NCBI GenBank assembly: GCA_018333775.1
Contig: JAGXSO010000148.1
Span: 1 to 11,533 of the forward strand
Reading direction: 5' to 3'
From: Truepera sp.
Lineage (GTDB): Bacteria > Deinococcota > Deinococci > Deinococcales > Trueperaceae
DNA: 11,533 bases
Shown here: piece after piece, positions 1-6,404 of the stretch
Numbering within the stretch: the stretch's first letter is position 1
How the letters are laid out: the number at the start of each line of letters is the position of its first letter
Notes under the pieces: model-generated
What the model saw: the letters and a program-made list of their open reading frames with translations, nothing else
Databases searched by the model: none
What the model was told of the DNA's origin: nothing
Translations under genes and position numbers: made by a program

Positions 1-2258
1 TGGCTAGCGCCGAAGCTGGCATCCGCGCCCTGAATGAGCTGGTCGCTATCCTCAACCAGGACGTCCTCGAACTGCAAGCCCGCCCCATCCCCGAGATCGA
101 TCCGGGCATCCTGAACGATATCCGCCGCAACACCAGCGATATCGCCAACCTCCGCGAGTTCGTGATCCTGCTCCGCCGCGACCAGGTAGCGCTGCGCGAC
201 CGCGTAGCCGCCCTAGAAGAGGGCCAAGCCGCCCTGGCTGCCCGCGTGGACGACATCGACGCCCGCGTGACCCGAATCGAAGAGGATCTGCTGACCATTA
301 GCGGCAACATCGCCCTGACCTACCGCGTAGTCCGTATGGGCGGCGCGATGGATCCGTTCGATGTCGACCGCGTGTTCGGCAGAGGCTTACCGCGCGGCAC
401 CACCTCAACCTTCACTACTGGCCCGACGGCCGATGACAGAACCGACCAGGAGAGGCGAGCCGACTTCACGGCTAACGTGCCCGGCGACGTGGCCGCTGTT
501 GTGACGCTCAACATCGGCTTTGGTACGGCGCGCGACGGCGTCGGCCATGACCGGGGCCTGAACAGCTTTACCAACGTTATCGAGCTCGAACTCCGGCGCG
601 GCTTTGTCCTCCACCCGGATGACAGAGACCCCACTGGCGGCTTCGACCCTGCCCCCTTCGAAGGCTTCGTCTTCGCCGTCAGGCGCTTCACCAGCACCTT
701 CACCCCGATCGGCGGCCCGCCGCTGACCTTCACCTTCGGTCGCGACATCCGCGCCAGCTTCACCCCCTACGTCTTCAACACCCGCGTGTCTCACCGCGAT
801 GAGCGCTCTGCGGGCTTCATCGCCACCGTGGGCGCGCCGGACTTCCTGGCCTTCCTGAACCCGACCCTGACCATTGCCTACGGCTCGCCGACGGCCATCC
901 GCACTGACGACCTGCAAGGCAGCACCGGCGCAGCGGACGCCTACTTCCGCGCCATCCGCGGTACTCTGAACCCGTTGGAGGGCGTCACCGTCGGTGGGTC
1001 ATTCGCTCAGCTGGCGCTTAACGCCGGCGAACATCAAGATACCGCTGCCGACAACGTCGGCCCGACGGTGTGGGGAGTTGACGGCACGGTCAGCCTGGCG
1101 ATCTTTACCCTCAGCGCCGAGTTTGCCAACAGCACCGGCGGCCCGGCGGACAGCACGGTACTCTTCGCCAAGCTCGACGTCGATGCTACCGACCTGCCGA
1201 TCCTGCAAAGCTTCACCGCCAACTACCGCGCTATCCCGGCGCAGTGGTTCGGCCTCGAAGATAACGAGCGCGCCCGCTTCGGCGCCGATACCTACCCCTT
1301 CGGCCGCGATCAGACCGGCTTTGGGGTCAGGGCCGGGCTAGAACTGTTCATCGTCGACCTGACCGCCTACTTCGACATGTTCACGGTCAACTATCGTGGT
1401 CAGGACATAACTGCTCCCAATATTGCCACTGGCGTTATGGCCTATGGCGTAGACGTCAGCGCCGACCTGTTCGCAGGCTTCTCGCTGACCGGCTTCTTCC
1501 GCCAGGTTATGGTTGAAGGTGCCGTGGTCGACAGCCTGAGCAGCACCCGCGAGGTGGGTATCGCCCCGACCACTTACGGCGACCTGCGCCGCCGCATTGA
1601 CGGCGCCGAGCGCAACTACTCGACCGGCTTCGGTGTCGGCCTCCGGCACGACGGCGCAGCGGAAAACGCGCTGATTGGCGGCCTTAACCTCCGCTTCGGC
1701 TTCGAGCGCATCAACGCCGGCTTCGACACCACCCGCATCTTCGCCGAGGCCGACTACACGCTCAACGTGGCGATCGTCAGGCTGACCCCCTATGTAGGCT
1801 TCGAACAGGTCAGCAACCCTGATACCGACCAGAATAGCACCACCAGGATCACCGCCGGCACTGGCCTCGAGACCCAAGCGCTTGAAGTCTTCCTCAGGCC
1901 CAGCCTGTTCGGTAACGCCAACTTCCGCACCATCACCTACAGCGGCGTTGACAACTACACCGCGACCCAACTCCAGTACAGCGTCGGTCTGGCCCTCAAC
2001 GAGTTCCTGTTCCAGAACAGCACGCTGCGCGTTAGCTACGGCAGCTACAGCGGCACCAACACTGCCTTTGCGGGCGGTGCCGCTGCCGTTACGGGCGACT
2101 TAGACCGCGGCGGCCTGACGGCCACCACCAGCGGTTACGAAATCGTCTGGAATTACTGGGATCTCGAGCTCGCCTACGGCACCTTCGTCTACAACGACGG
2201 CGCCGGCCGTGAAACCGCTGCTCAGACCTTCCGCATCCGCTACCGCGTTAACTTCTAA
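1..2258 (+). CDS. SlpA-like surface / outer-membrane beta-barrel protein, C-terminal part (5' end outside window)
   Basis: The reading frame is open from base 3 at the window edge to a TAA at 2256-2258, giving 751 visible residues; the start and probably an N-terminal SLH domain lie upstream. The visible part begins with an alpha-helical stretch. Around residues 60-100 there is a heptad-like coiled coil (ALEEGQAALAARVDDIDARV and following). The rest is rich in alternating hydrophobic, aromatic, Gly, Thr and Asn residues, typical of a large beta-barrel, and the chain ends in RVNF with a C-terminal Phe, as in many outer-membrane barrels. This SLH/coiled-coil/barrel plan is known for the SlpA-type envelope proteins of Deinococcus and Thermus, which tie the outer membrane to the cell wall; the assignment here is by architecture. 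Transcription stops at the hairpin just downstream. Envelope location is fairly sure, the exact family less so. Confidence 0.75.
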   Translation, partial: ASAEAGIRALNELVAILNQDVLELQARPIPEIDPGILNDIRRNTSDIANLREFVILLRRDQVALRDRVAALEEGQAALAARVDDIDARVTRIEEDLLTISGNIALTYRVVRMGGAMDPFDVDRVFGRGLPRGTTSTFTTGPTADDRTDQERRADFTANVPGDVAAVVTLNIGFGTARDGVGHDRGLNSFTNVIELELRRGFVLHPDDRDPTGGFDPAPFEGFVFAVRRFTSTFTPIGGPPLTFTFGRDIRASFTPYVFNTRVSHRDERSAGFIATVGAPDFLAFLNPTLTIAYGSPTAIRTDDLQGSTGAADAYFRAIRGTLNPLEGVTVGGSFAQLALNAGEHQDTAADNVGPTVWGVDGTVSLAIFTLSAEFANSTGGPADSTVLFAKLDVDATDLPILQSFTANYRAIPAQWFGLEDNERARFGADTYPFGRDQTGFGVRAGLELFIVDLTAYFDMFTVNYRGQDITAPNIATGVMAYGVDVSADLFAGFSLTGFFRQVMVEGAVVDSLSSTREVGIAPTTYGDLRRRIDGAERNYSTGFGVGLRHDGAAENALIGGLNLRFGFERINAGFDTTRIFAEADYTLNVAIVRLTPYVGFEQVSNPDTDQNSTTRITAGTGLETQALEVFLRPSLFGNANFRTITYSGVDNYTATQLQYSVGLALNEFLFQNSTLRVSYGSYSGTNTAFAGGAAAVTGDLDRGGLTATTSGYEIVWNYWDLELAYGTFVYNDGAGRETAAQTFRIRYRVNF

Positions 2259-2272
2259 CCGAAGTTAGTCAC

Positions 2273-2300
2273 AATAGCCCCGCGCTAGCGGGGCTATTTT
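2273..2300 (+). terminator. Rho-independent terminator of the SlpA-like gene
   Basis: AATAGCCCCGC (2273-2283) pairs perfectly with GCGGGGCTATT (2288-2298) around a 4-nt GCTA loop. The 11-bp stem is followed by T's (ATTTTC). It begins 15 nt after the stop codon. The stem is symmetrical with an A/T-rich base, so it may also act weakly on minus-strand transcripts from the DUF559 gene. Confidence 0.9.
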
Positions 2301-2316
2301 CATTGGCACTACTTGA

Positions 2317-2405
2317 ACCCCCCTTCGTTACGGGGGGTGGCGAGCGCAGCGAGCCGGGGGGATTCCCCCCTTCGACAAGGGGGGAGGCCGCAGGCCGGGG
2401 GGATT
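2317..2405. repeat. Two tandem G6/C6 palindromic repeat units, left flank of the DUF559 gene
   Basis: Two units share one plan: C6, an 8-nt TTCG-containing loop, G6, one base, a GGC...GCC block, G6, ATT. Unit A is 2318-2364: C6 2318-2323, G6 2332-2337, block GGCGAGCGCAGCGAGCC 2339-2355, G6 2356-2361. Unit B is 2365-2405: CCCCCCTT 2365-2372 pairs with AAGGGGGG 2377-2384 around CGAC, then GGCCGCAGGCC 2386-2396 and G6 2397-2402. The final ATT of unit B overlaps the TAA stop of the minus-strand DUF559 gene (2404-2406). Related C6/G6 units lie on the other side of the gene at 2778-2844. Confidence 0.85.
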
Positions 2406-2757
2406 ATTCCTCCAACACCCTACACAACACTTCCCACACACCCTCCAGGTTCCCCATTACCTCGGCGTTGGTAAAGCGCAGCACGCGAAGCCCAAACTCC
2501 TCTAGCCGCTGCGTTCGCTCGGCGTCGTAGCGCTGCTGCGCTGCCTCGCCGTGGGTGTCGCCGTCTATCTCGATTACGAGCCGGTGTTGCGGCACATAGA
2601 AATCGACGATGAAACAACCTACAGGCCGCTGCCGCAGCACGCGGCAGGGGAGCTGGCGCAAGTAGAGCCAAAGGCGCTTCTCGGCGGACGTCATGTTTTT
2701 GCGCAGCTCGCGGGCGCGGGCCACGAGTTCGGGGTGGTAGAGGAGGTGGCGCCGCAT
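2404..2757 (-). CDS. DUF559 domain protein (Vsr-like / restriction-endonuclease-fold nuclease)
   Basis: The product is 117 residues, the usual length for a stand-alone DUF559 protein. Visible family signatures, in order, are TSAEKRLWLYLR near residues 24-35, then VDFYVP, VIEIDGDTH, and RYDAERTQRLEEFG followed by VLRFTNAEV. DUF559 is related to the very-short-patch-repair endonuclease Vsr and the wider PD-(D/E)xK fold; the acidic residues of VDFYVP and EIDGD are the probable metal ligands. The biological role of these proteins is not established. The open frame continues upstream to 2865, but that extension (…PLNKGGWGD…) is only translated repeat DNA, so the ATG at 2757 is preferred; it has no obvious Shine-Dalgarno. 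The gene fills the space between two repeat clusters and its stop codon lies inside one of them, which suggests gene and repeats travel or persist as one unit. Confidence 0.85.
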   Translation of the reverse strand: MRRHLLYHPELVARARELRKNMTSAEKRLWLYLRQLPCRVLRQRPVGCFIVDFYVPQHRLVIEIDGDTHGEAAQQRYDAERTQRLEEFGLRVLRFTNAEVMGNLEGVWEVLCRVLEE

Positions 2758-2777
2758 GGGGATAGCGTAGCAGAGAA

Positions 2778-2844
2778 AATCCCCCCAACCCCCCTTGTTA
2801 AGGGGGGCTTGAATCCCACCAACCCCCCTTGTTACGGGTGCTTG
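2778..2844. repeat. Two tandem ~34-bp palindromic repeat units, right flank of the DUF559 gene
   Basis: Unit C (2778-2811) reads AATC6AAC6, TTGTTAA, G6, CTTG; its inner C6 (2789-2794) and G6 (2802-2807) form a hairpin. Unit D (2812-2844) is a decayed copy: AATCCCACCAA, C6, TTGTTAC, GGGTG, CTTG, with the second palindrome arm damaged. The CTTGAA junction sequence also occurs just before unit A on the far side of the gene (CTTGAA at 2312-2317). Unit D supplies the last codons and the stop of the truncated toxin frame. Confidence 0.85.
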
Positions 2845-2960
2845 ACCCCGTGCTCGGAAAGCCACTTGAGCTTGGCGAACAGGCGCCTCCTGACCTTATC
2901 GTCGAGAGCAGCCAAGTCGTCATGGACTTCGGGGCGAAAGCTGACCTCGTAACGCTTCAC
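2832..2960 (-). pseudogene. RelE/ParE-like toxin, 3'-truncated at a palindromic repeat
   Basis: A GTG at 2960 starts a 42-residue frame, MKRYEVSFRPEVHDDLAAL then DDKVRRRLFAKLKWLSEHGVKHP, ending at TAA 2832-2834. It has the start of a RelE/ParE-superfamily toxin: the beta-strand YEVSF.PE, then the two helices DDLAALDDKVRRRLFAKLKWL. Members of the family are about 65-95 residues long and carry their conserved Arg-rich core (…LRVGDYRV.Y…) after this point; that part is missing. The last codons lie inside repeat unit D. The missing 3' end is not found on the far side of the repeat/DUF559 block. The GTG overlaps the restored antitoxin stop (GTGA), a normal coupled toxin-antitoxin arrangement. The truncated product is probably inactive. 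Confidence 0.65.
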
Positions 2961-3164
2961 CAGCCGAGTCCGAAACGCTGTGCCAGCTCGGAGGCAGCGA
3001 GGTTGGGCGCATCACTTTCTAGGGAGGCCAGGAGCCTAGCTCTTCAGCTCCTCGCGAAGCTCAAGACCTGCGTCCGGATTGCCAAGGTGCTCTGCCAACA
3101 CCGCCTCAACCGATTCGCGAATGAGCGCCTTGAGCTCTTCAGGAGTGAGGTCAGCGACTTTCAT
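2957..3164 (-). pseudogene. Cognate antitoxin of the RelE-like fragment, frameshifted
   Basis: The ATG at 3164 opens MKVADLTPEELKALIRESV then EAVLAEHLGNPDAGLELREELKS, stopped after 42 residues by TAG at 3036-3038. In the next frame the sequence continues without stop as ARLLASLESDAPNLAASELAQRFGLGW to a TGA at 2957-2959. Removing one A from the CTGAAGAGCTAGG stretch restores one 68-residue protein. That full form matches the layout of small antitoxins with an LTPEELKALI..V..VL.E start, a DPDxGLELRxE middle and an LGLxW end, which sit directly before RelE-like toxins. The frameshift could be a real mutation or a base-call error. The gene starts 46 nt after the lipid kinase stop, so it may be read from that transcript. 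Confidence 0.65.
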
Positions 3165-3210
3165 GGCCGGAGTATGGCACCCAGCGCCGGCGGATTGAAC
3201 ACCACAGACC

Positions 3211-4086
3211 CTAATTCGGCGCCAGCACCCTGAGCGCGGCGGACCGCAAGCAAATCTCAAAGGCGCTTTCCGGCGGCAGTAGTTCACCGTCCATGTGACC
3301 GGGGCGCGGCTGGCTCCAGCGGACGCTAAGCTGCTTGGCTTTGGCCAGCATCACCTGGGTATGGCCTAGGTGGCGCCCCTTCATGACTTTGGGCAGCAGC
3401 TTAACGGTGCCCCAGCGGCTCAGGTCGGTGGCGATTACCACGTCGAGGCGACCGTCATCGAGATTGGCCTGCGGGGCAAACAGGAAGCCCCCGGCGGTGC
3501 TGGGGCCGTTCTGGACGCTGACCAGCAGAGCCGGGCCGTCATAAAACGGCTGGCCGTCAACCGTTACCTGGACGTGGGGCGTTTTTAGCCGACTCAGCAC
3601 CGAGAAGATCGCATAGAGATAGACGCCCGGACCAACCAAAAAGCGTGGCGCACGCAGGGCGGCTTGGGCCACCTCGGCGGGGAAGCCTAGCCCCAGGGCG
3701 TTAACGAACGGGAGGCCGTTGACTTCGGCGATGTCAACCATACGAACGTGACCGTTGCTGACCACCTCGAGCCCACGCGCCAGAGCGTAGCGCTCGAGCC
3801 CCAGAGCAAAAGCAAAATCGTTGCCGGTGCCGCCGGGCAAAACGCCGACGGTGCGACCGTTGCCGATGCAAGCCCGGACGATCTCGCAGAGCGTGCCGTC
3901 GCCGCCGAGTGACAGGATGGTGGCATCAGCGGGGAGCGCCTGAGCTAGCGCGGTAGCGTGACCGGGGGCCTCGGTTAGCAAGGTGGTCAGGGGCAAGCTG
4001 CGCTCGGCGAAAAAGGCTTGTACCTGCGGAAGAGCGCGCAGCGCTCGACCGCGACCGGCTGTCGGATTAGCAATCAGATAGTGCAT
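3211..4086 (-). CDS. Diacylglycerol kinase family lipid kinase (YegS/DgkB-like)
   Basis: The 291-residue length is normal for soluble bacterial lipid kinases of the DAGK catalytic family, which transfer phosphate from ATP to diacylglycerol or a related lipid at the inner face of the membrane. Visible motifs are NPTAGRG at residues 7-13, the nucleotide-binding GGDGT at 61-65, LPGGTGNDFA at 83-92, a LDDGRLDVVI segment, and HMDGE near the C-terminus. The start ATG at 4086 has a TACAAT box ending 6 nt upstream, so the mRNA is probably leaderless. The actual lipid substrate (diacylglycerol, sphingosine-like base, other) cannot be told from sequence. The broken toxin-antitoxin pair follows 46 nt downstream. 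Confidence 0.9.
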   Translation of the reverse strand: MHYLIANPTAGRGRALRALPQVQAFFAERSLPLTTLLTEAPGHATALAQALPADATILSLGGDGTLCEIVRACIGNGRTVGVLPGGTGNDFAFALGLERYALARGLEVVSNGHVRMVDIAEVNGLPFVNALGLGFPAEVAQAALRAPRFLVGPGVYLYAIFSVLSRLKTPHVQVTVDGQPFYDGPALLVSVQNGPSTAGGFLFAPQANLDDGRLDVVIATDLSRWGTVKLLPKVMKGRHLGHTQVMLAKAKQLSVRWSQPRPGHMDGELLPPESAFEICLRSAALRVLAPN

Positions 4087-4092
4087 CGCGCT

Positions 4093-4098
4093 ATTGTA
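4093..4098 (-). promoter_or_regulatory. -10 box (TACAAT) of a probably leaderless lipid-kinase transcript
   Basis: TACAAT on the minus strand lies 6 nt before the ATG at 4086, which puts the expected transcription start at or next to the start codon. No clear Shine-Dalgarno precedes the ATG and no clear -35 box is visible. The same spacing recurs before the SixA-like gene. An imperfect hairpin without a T-run lies upstream at about 4117-4144, between the phosphoesterase stop and this promoter. Confidence 0.6.
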
Positions 4099-4145
4099 CT
4101 GTAATCGCCTCTACCATTAGGCCCTGCAATAAGGCAGACCCTAGT

Positions 4146-5243
4146 TTACGGAGCTCTGGGGGCCTGGTCGATCCGCCACAACCTCCCGGTTGAGGTGTCT
4201 AAGAACGGCGGGAGGTCGGTTAGGACGATCTCTTGCCAGTCCCGGAGGTCGAAGGTGGTGAGGCGGAGGCTTAAGGGTGCAAGGTCGATGTCTATGACGG
4301 TCACGGTGGGGCGGGCCGTGTTCTCGCCCAGCAGGCGGCGCGGGCTAACTGCCGCTCCGGCGTGCAGGAGTACCACATCCCCTAAACGCGCCGGATAGTA
4401 AGCGTGGTGGTGCCCGCTGAGGTAGATATCAACGTGCCGGGCCTCCAGCCACTGACGCAGCCGCTCGCCTTCGGCCAGGATTTCGCCGGGCCGGTCGCGC
4501 CCCTCGGCAATGCCGTAAAGGGGCAAATGGCCCATCACCAGCCGGAGGTCGGCGCGCTGGGCGGCTTCGCTCTGTAGCGCCTGCTCGGCCCAGGCCAGGG
4601 TGTTGGGGAGCAGCGTGGCGCTCGAGCCGTCCCAGACCAGCACAAACACAGGCCCCAGGCTGAAGGTGTAGTGGAACGGGAAATCGTCACCATCGTGAAA
4701 AGCCAATGGTGGGGGGTGCTGCCGCCAGTAGTCGGCTGCCGCCTGGCGCTCGCGGGCAAAGGCGAAGGTGCCGTCAGTCCGGCGCAGGCTCGAGCCGTCA
4801 TGGTTGCCGATAGTCGGGGCGTAGGGGATGCCGGCCGCACGTAACGGCGCGGCTATGTCGCGCTCAAACGCAGCCCACATCTGAGCAAAGCGCGTTTCGG
4901 GCAGCCGGTGGCTCTGCCCGGCTACCAGGTCGCCGGGGAGCAGCACCAGGTCGGGCCGCCAAAGGGTGGCGGTGTGGCGCACGGCCTGATGCACTCCCGG
5001 CGCATACTCGGTGGCGCCGAAGCTGCCGTTGATATCGCCTAAGATCACGATGCGCAGGTCGCCCCGGGCCGGGTCGCTCGGTTGCGCTAAGGCCAGGCCA
5101 AAGAGCAGCAGCAGGATAAGCAGGAAGTGGGAAGTGGGAGGTAGGAAGTGGGTTCGCGAAGCCCCCCGAAGGGACAACCCACAACCCACAACCCACAACC
5201 CACAACCCCCAATTCGGGTTCTTCTGACTAGCTGACCAACCAT
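4146..5243 (-). CDS. Exported calcineurin-like metallophosphoesterase
   Basis: The 365-residue product has a positively charged N-terminus, a hydrophobic helix (about residues 40-53, FLLILLLLFGLALA) and a likely cleavage at ALA-Q54, so it is probably a periplasmic or surface phosphoesterase. The binuclear-metal motifs run in order: LGDING, LLPGDLVAG, TIGNHDG, MGHLPLYG and SGHHHAY. The first motif has Asn where many relatives have His (DxN for DxH). Substrate unknown. The ATG at 5243 is preferred because AGGAGG lies 3 nt before it, although a TTACAT box 10 nt upstream also fits a leaderless start; the frame is open to 5297. Between start and signal helix the gene crosses two 7-nt repeat arrays, giving a low-complexity Gly/Cys/Trp/Val segment, so the true start or reading frame in vivo may vary. 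Confidence 0.8.
   Translation of the reverse strand: MVGQLVRRTRIGGCGLWVVGCGLSLRGASRTHFLPPTSHFLLILLLLFGLALAQPSDPARGDLRIVILGDINGSFGATEYAPGVHQAVRHTATLWRPDLVLLPGDLVAGQSHRLPETRFAQMWAAFERDIAAPLRAAGIPYAPTIGNHDGSSLRRTDGTFAFARERQAAADYWRQHPPPLAFHDGDDFPFHYTFSLGPVFVLVWDGSSATLLPNTLAWAEQALQSEAAQRADLRLVMGHLPLYGIAEGRDRPGEILAEGERLRQWLEARHVDIYLSGHHHAYYPARLGDVVLLHAGAAVSPRRLLGENTARPTVTVIDIDLAPLSLRLTTFDLRDWQEIVLTDLPPFLDTSTGRLWRIDQAPRAP
5123..5150. repeat. Heptanucleotide array GGAAGTG, four copies
   Basis: Exact 7-nt period on the plus strand: GGAAGTG, GGAAGTG, GGAGGTA, GGAAGTG. It lies inside the metallophosphoesterase gene just before the signal-helix codons. It is 23 nt from a second heptamer array. The two arrays are separated by a short stretch containing TTCGCGAA and CCCCCCGAAGGG. 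Confidence 0.85.
5174..5208. repeat. Heptanucleotide array ACAACCC (minus strand GGGTTGT), five copies
   Basis: Five perfect tandem copies of ACAACCC, followed by CC. On the minus strand it is read as GGGTTGT repeats within the first 25 codons of the metallophosphoesterase. Because 7 is not a multiple of 3, gain or loss of one unit shifts the frame. It resembles in form the heptanucleotide STRR repeats known from cyanobacteria. Confidence 0.9.
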
Positions 5244-5446
5244 TAGCCTCCTATGTAAATCAGTAGTCTGAATCCAATCCAAGTAGTCGGAATTCACTAG
5301 TGAAGTCTGTCAGGCTCTCAGGCTGTCAGCCAGTGGTTTTGCTAATAGCCTGGTCAGCGCAGCGCCGAGGTGAAGCCGTACTAGCTGAAAGACTGATCGC
5401 CTTTTCATCCTTCGTGGTGGAGCTTGCTTCATGGGCGATTCCGCAG
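5244..5446. other. Intergenic region between phosphoesterase and SixA-like gene
   Basis: About 200 nt without a gene. At 5253-5282 (minus) there is a possible promoter, TTGGAT, 18 nt, TTACAT, whose start point would fall next to the phosphoesterase ATG. The palindrome TTCACTAGTGAA lies at about 5292-5303. A degenerate 8-nt repeat is at 5307-5330. No convincing terminator follows the SixA-like gene, so read-through is possible. Confidence 0.4.
5307..5330. repeat. Short 8-nt tandem repeat, three near-identical copies
   Basis: CTGTCAGG, CTCTCAGG, CTGTCAGC in direct tandem on the plus strand. It lies between the SixA-like gene and the phosphoesterase promoter region. No function is apparent. Confidence 0.6.
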
Positions 5447-5956
5447 TTATTTACCCTTGGCCAGGCGCCGGCTCACACGGGGCGGCAGCATCATGGCCAG
5501 GCTCATCTCGCCAGGCGCAAGCGGCCCGGTTAGCACCATGAGGGCGGCTTTTTTGAAGTCGGTCTGCACCGCTTGCGGGTCGCCAACCAGCAGCAGCGAG
5601 GCTAGCTCGCTAAGGTATGGCTCGTGTCCGACCAGAGCGATGGTCTCTTCGCCGATGGCCAGTTGCGCCTCAAGCTCGGCTAAGAGCTGCGAGTAGTCGT
5701 CGTCGGCCAGCCCCTCTAAGAGCTCGAGCTTGCCGGTTGCCACACAGGACACCAGCGGCTCGGCGGTCTCAAGAGCGCGGCGATACGGGCTTGTAAAGAG
5801 CCGGTCGAGGTTAATGGCCAGGGCGCTTAGCGTCTCAGCTAGCGCTGCCGCCTGCTGGTGACCCTTATCAACCAGCGGCCGCCGGCTGTCGTCGGGGTAG
5901 TTAGGCCCGCGCTCGTCGGCCAGGGCGTGGCGGATTAGGAGCAAGGTCCGAATCAT
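5447..5956 (-). CDS. sixA: SixA-like histidine phosphatase
   Basis: The 169-residue length is close to SixA (about 160). SixA-type enzymes of the histidine phosphatase superfamily remove phosphate from phosphohistidine on signalling or phosphotransfer proteins in the cytoplasm. The catalytic start is MIRTLLLIRHALA, with the nucleophilic His10 in RHA; the second conserved part is PYRRALETAE, and the late His is in LVGHEPYLSEL. The frame is open to 6076, but homology begins at the ATG at 5956, and a TATAGT box ends 6 nt before it, so the longer form is not preferred and the message is probably leaderless. It is divergent from the VapBC-like pair. Its protein target is unknown. Confidence 0.85.
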   Translation of the reverse strand: MIRTLLLIRHALADERGPNYPDDSRRPLVDKGHQQAAALAETLSALAINLDRLFTSPYRRALETAEPLVSCVATGKLELLEGLADDDYSQLLAELEAQLAIGEETIALVGHEPYLSELASLLLVGDPQAVQTDFKKAALMVLTGPLAPGEMSLAMMLPPRVSRRLAKGK

Positions 5957-5962
5957 CCATAC

Positions 5963-5968
5963 ACTATA
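5963..5968 (-). promoter_or_regulatory. -10 box (TATAGT) of a probably leaderless SixA-like transcript
   Basis: TATAGT on the minus strand, exactly 6 nt before the ATG at 5956, the same geometry as the lipid kinase promoter. No Shine-Dalgarno and no good -35 box are seen. Confidence 0.6.
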
Positions 5969-6061
5969 ACCTAGCGTTTGGTGAATACAGTACTCCGCCA
6001 GGTGTGCTATAATTTTCGATAGCACCGTGGGGCACGGGAGAACTGGCGCTCGAAGAGCTGG

Positions 6062-6091
6062 TTGAAAGACCAGCAATCGCCGTTATATATT
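6062..6091 (+). promoter_or_regulatory. Candidate promoter of the vapBC-like pair
   Basis: TTGAAA (6062-6067) is followed after 16 nt by TATATA (6084-6089), or after 18 nt by TATATT (6086-6091). The -35 lies within a small inverted repeat, CTGGT (6058-6062) / ACCAG (6069-6073), a plausible operator for antitoxin autorepression. A second, isolated TATAAT lies at 6008-6013, and a CCGTG/CACGG hairpin at 6025-6037. Confidence 0.5.
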
Positions 6092-6110
6092 CGGTAGGAG
6101 TGTCAAGGTA

Positions 6111-6404
6111 GTGTGTACGATGGAGGACGATAGCGCTATGGCGATAGCAGGACTGCATTTAACAGAACGGGAACAAACGGCTCTGGAGATCATGGCGCAA
6201 CGCCAGGGCAAAACGCCAGATGAAATCGTCCACGACGCCGTGAGGCAGTTAATCGCGCAGTTCGGGGCTGAGGATCGCCTGAGCCTGCTGCGCCAAGCGC
6301 GCGGGATCTGGCAAGACCGGACGGATCTTCCCTCACTGACAGAATTGCGCCGCGAATGGGACCGGCAGACTGAGTCCGACAATGGCGAAACACCTGCTGA
6401 TTGA
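6111..6404 (+). CDS. VapB-like antitoxin of a PIN-toxin pair
   Basis: A small acidic protein (up to 97 residues) directly before and overlapping a PIN-domain toxin by 23 nt. Its core, LHLTEREQTALEIMAQRQG then KTPDEIVHDAVRQLIAQF, reads as a ribbon-helix-helix-type DNA-binding segment, and the C-terminal half with LLRQARGIWQDRTDLPSLTELRREWD is of the kind that wraps the toxin. Known antitoxins of this sort neutralise the RNase and repress their own operon. The start is uncertain: GTG 6111 has AGGAG 10 nt upstream; ATG 6120 and ATG 6139 (GGAGGA 11 nt upstream) are also possible, the last giving MAIAGLHLTERE. Family membership is inferred from context and layout. Confidence 0.75.
   Translation: MCTMEDDSAMAIAGLHLTEREQTALEIMAQRQGKTPDEIVHDAVRQLIAQFGAEDRLSLLRQARGIWQDRTDLPSLTELRREWDRQTESDNGETPAD

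Noticed and set aside
405..1970. Long minus-strand open frames opposite the SlpA-like gene.
   Set aside because: They are antisense shadows caused by GC-rich codon use; no start signals or recognisable domains.
2758..2865. N-terminal extension of the DUF559 frame (…GGIQAPLNKGGWGDFL…).
   Set aside because: It is repeat DNA translated in an open frame; homology to DUF559 begins at the ATG at 2757.
5123..5208. CRISPR-like array in the heptamer region.
   Set aside because: The units are 7 nt with no spacers; this is a simple tandem repeat.
5290..5303. EcoRI/SpeI-like GAATTCACTAGTGA resembling a cloning-vector junction.
   Set aside because: The match is only about 14 nt and the sequence on both sides continues as genomic DNA without vector sequence; likely chance.
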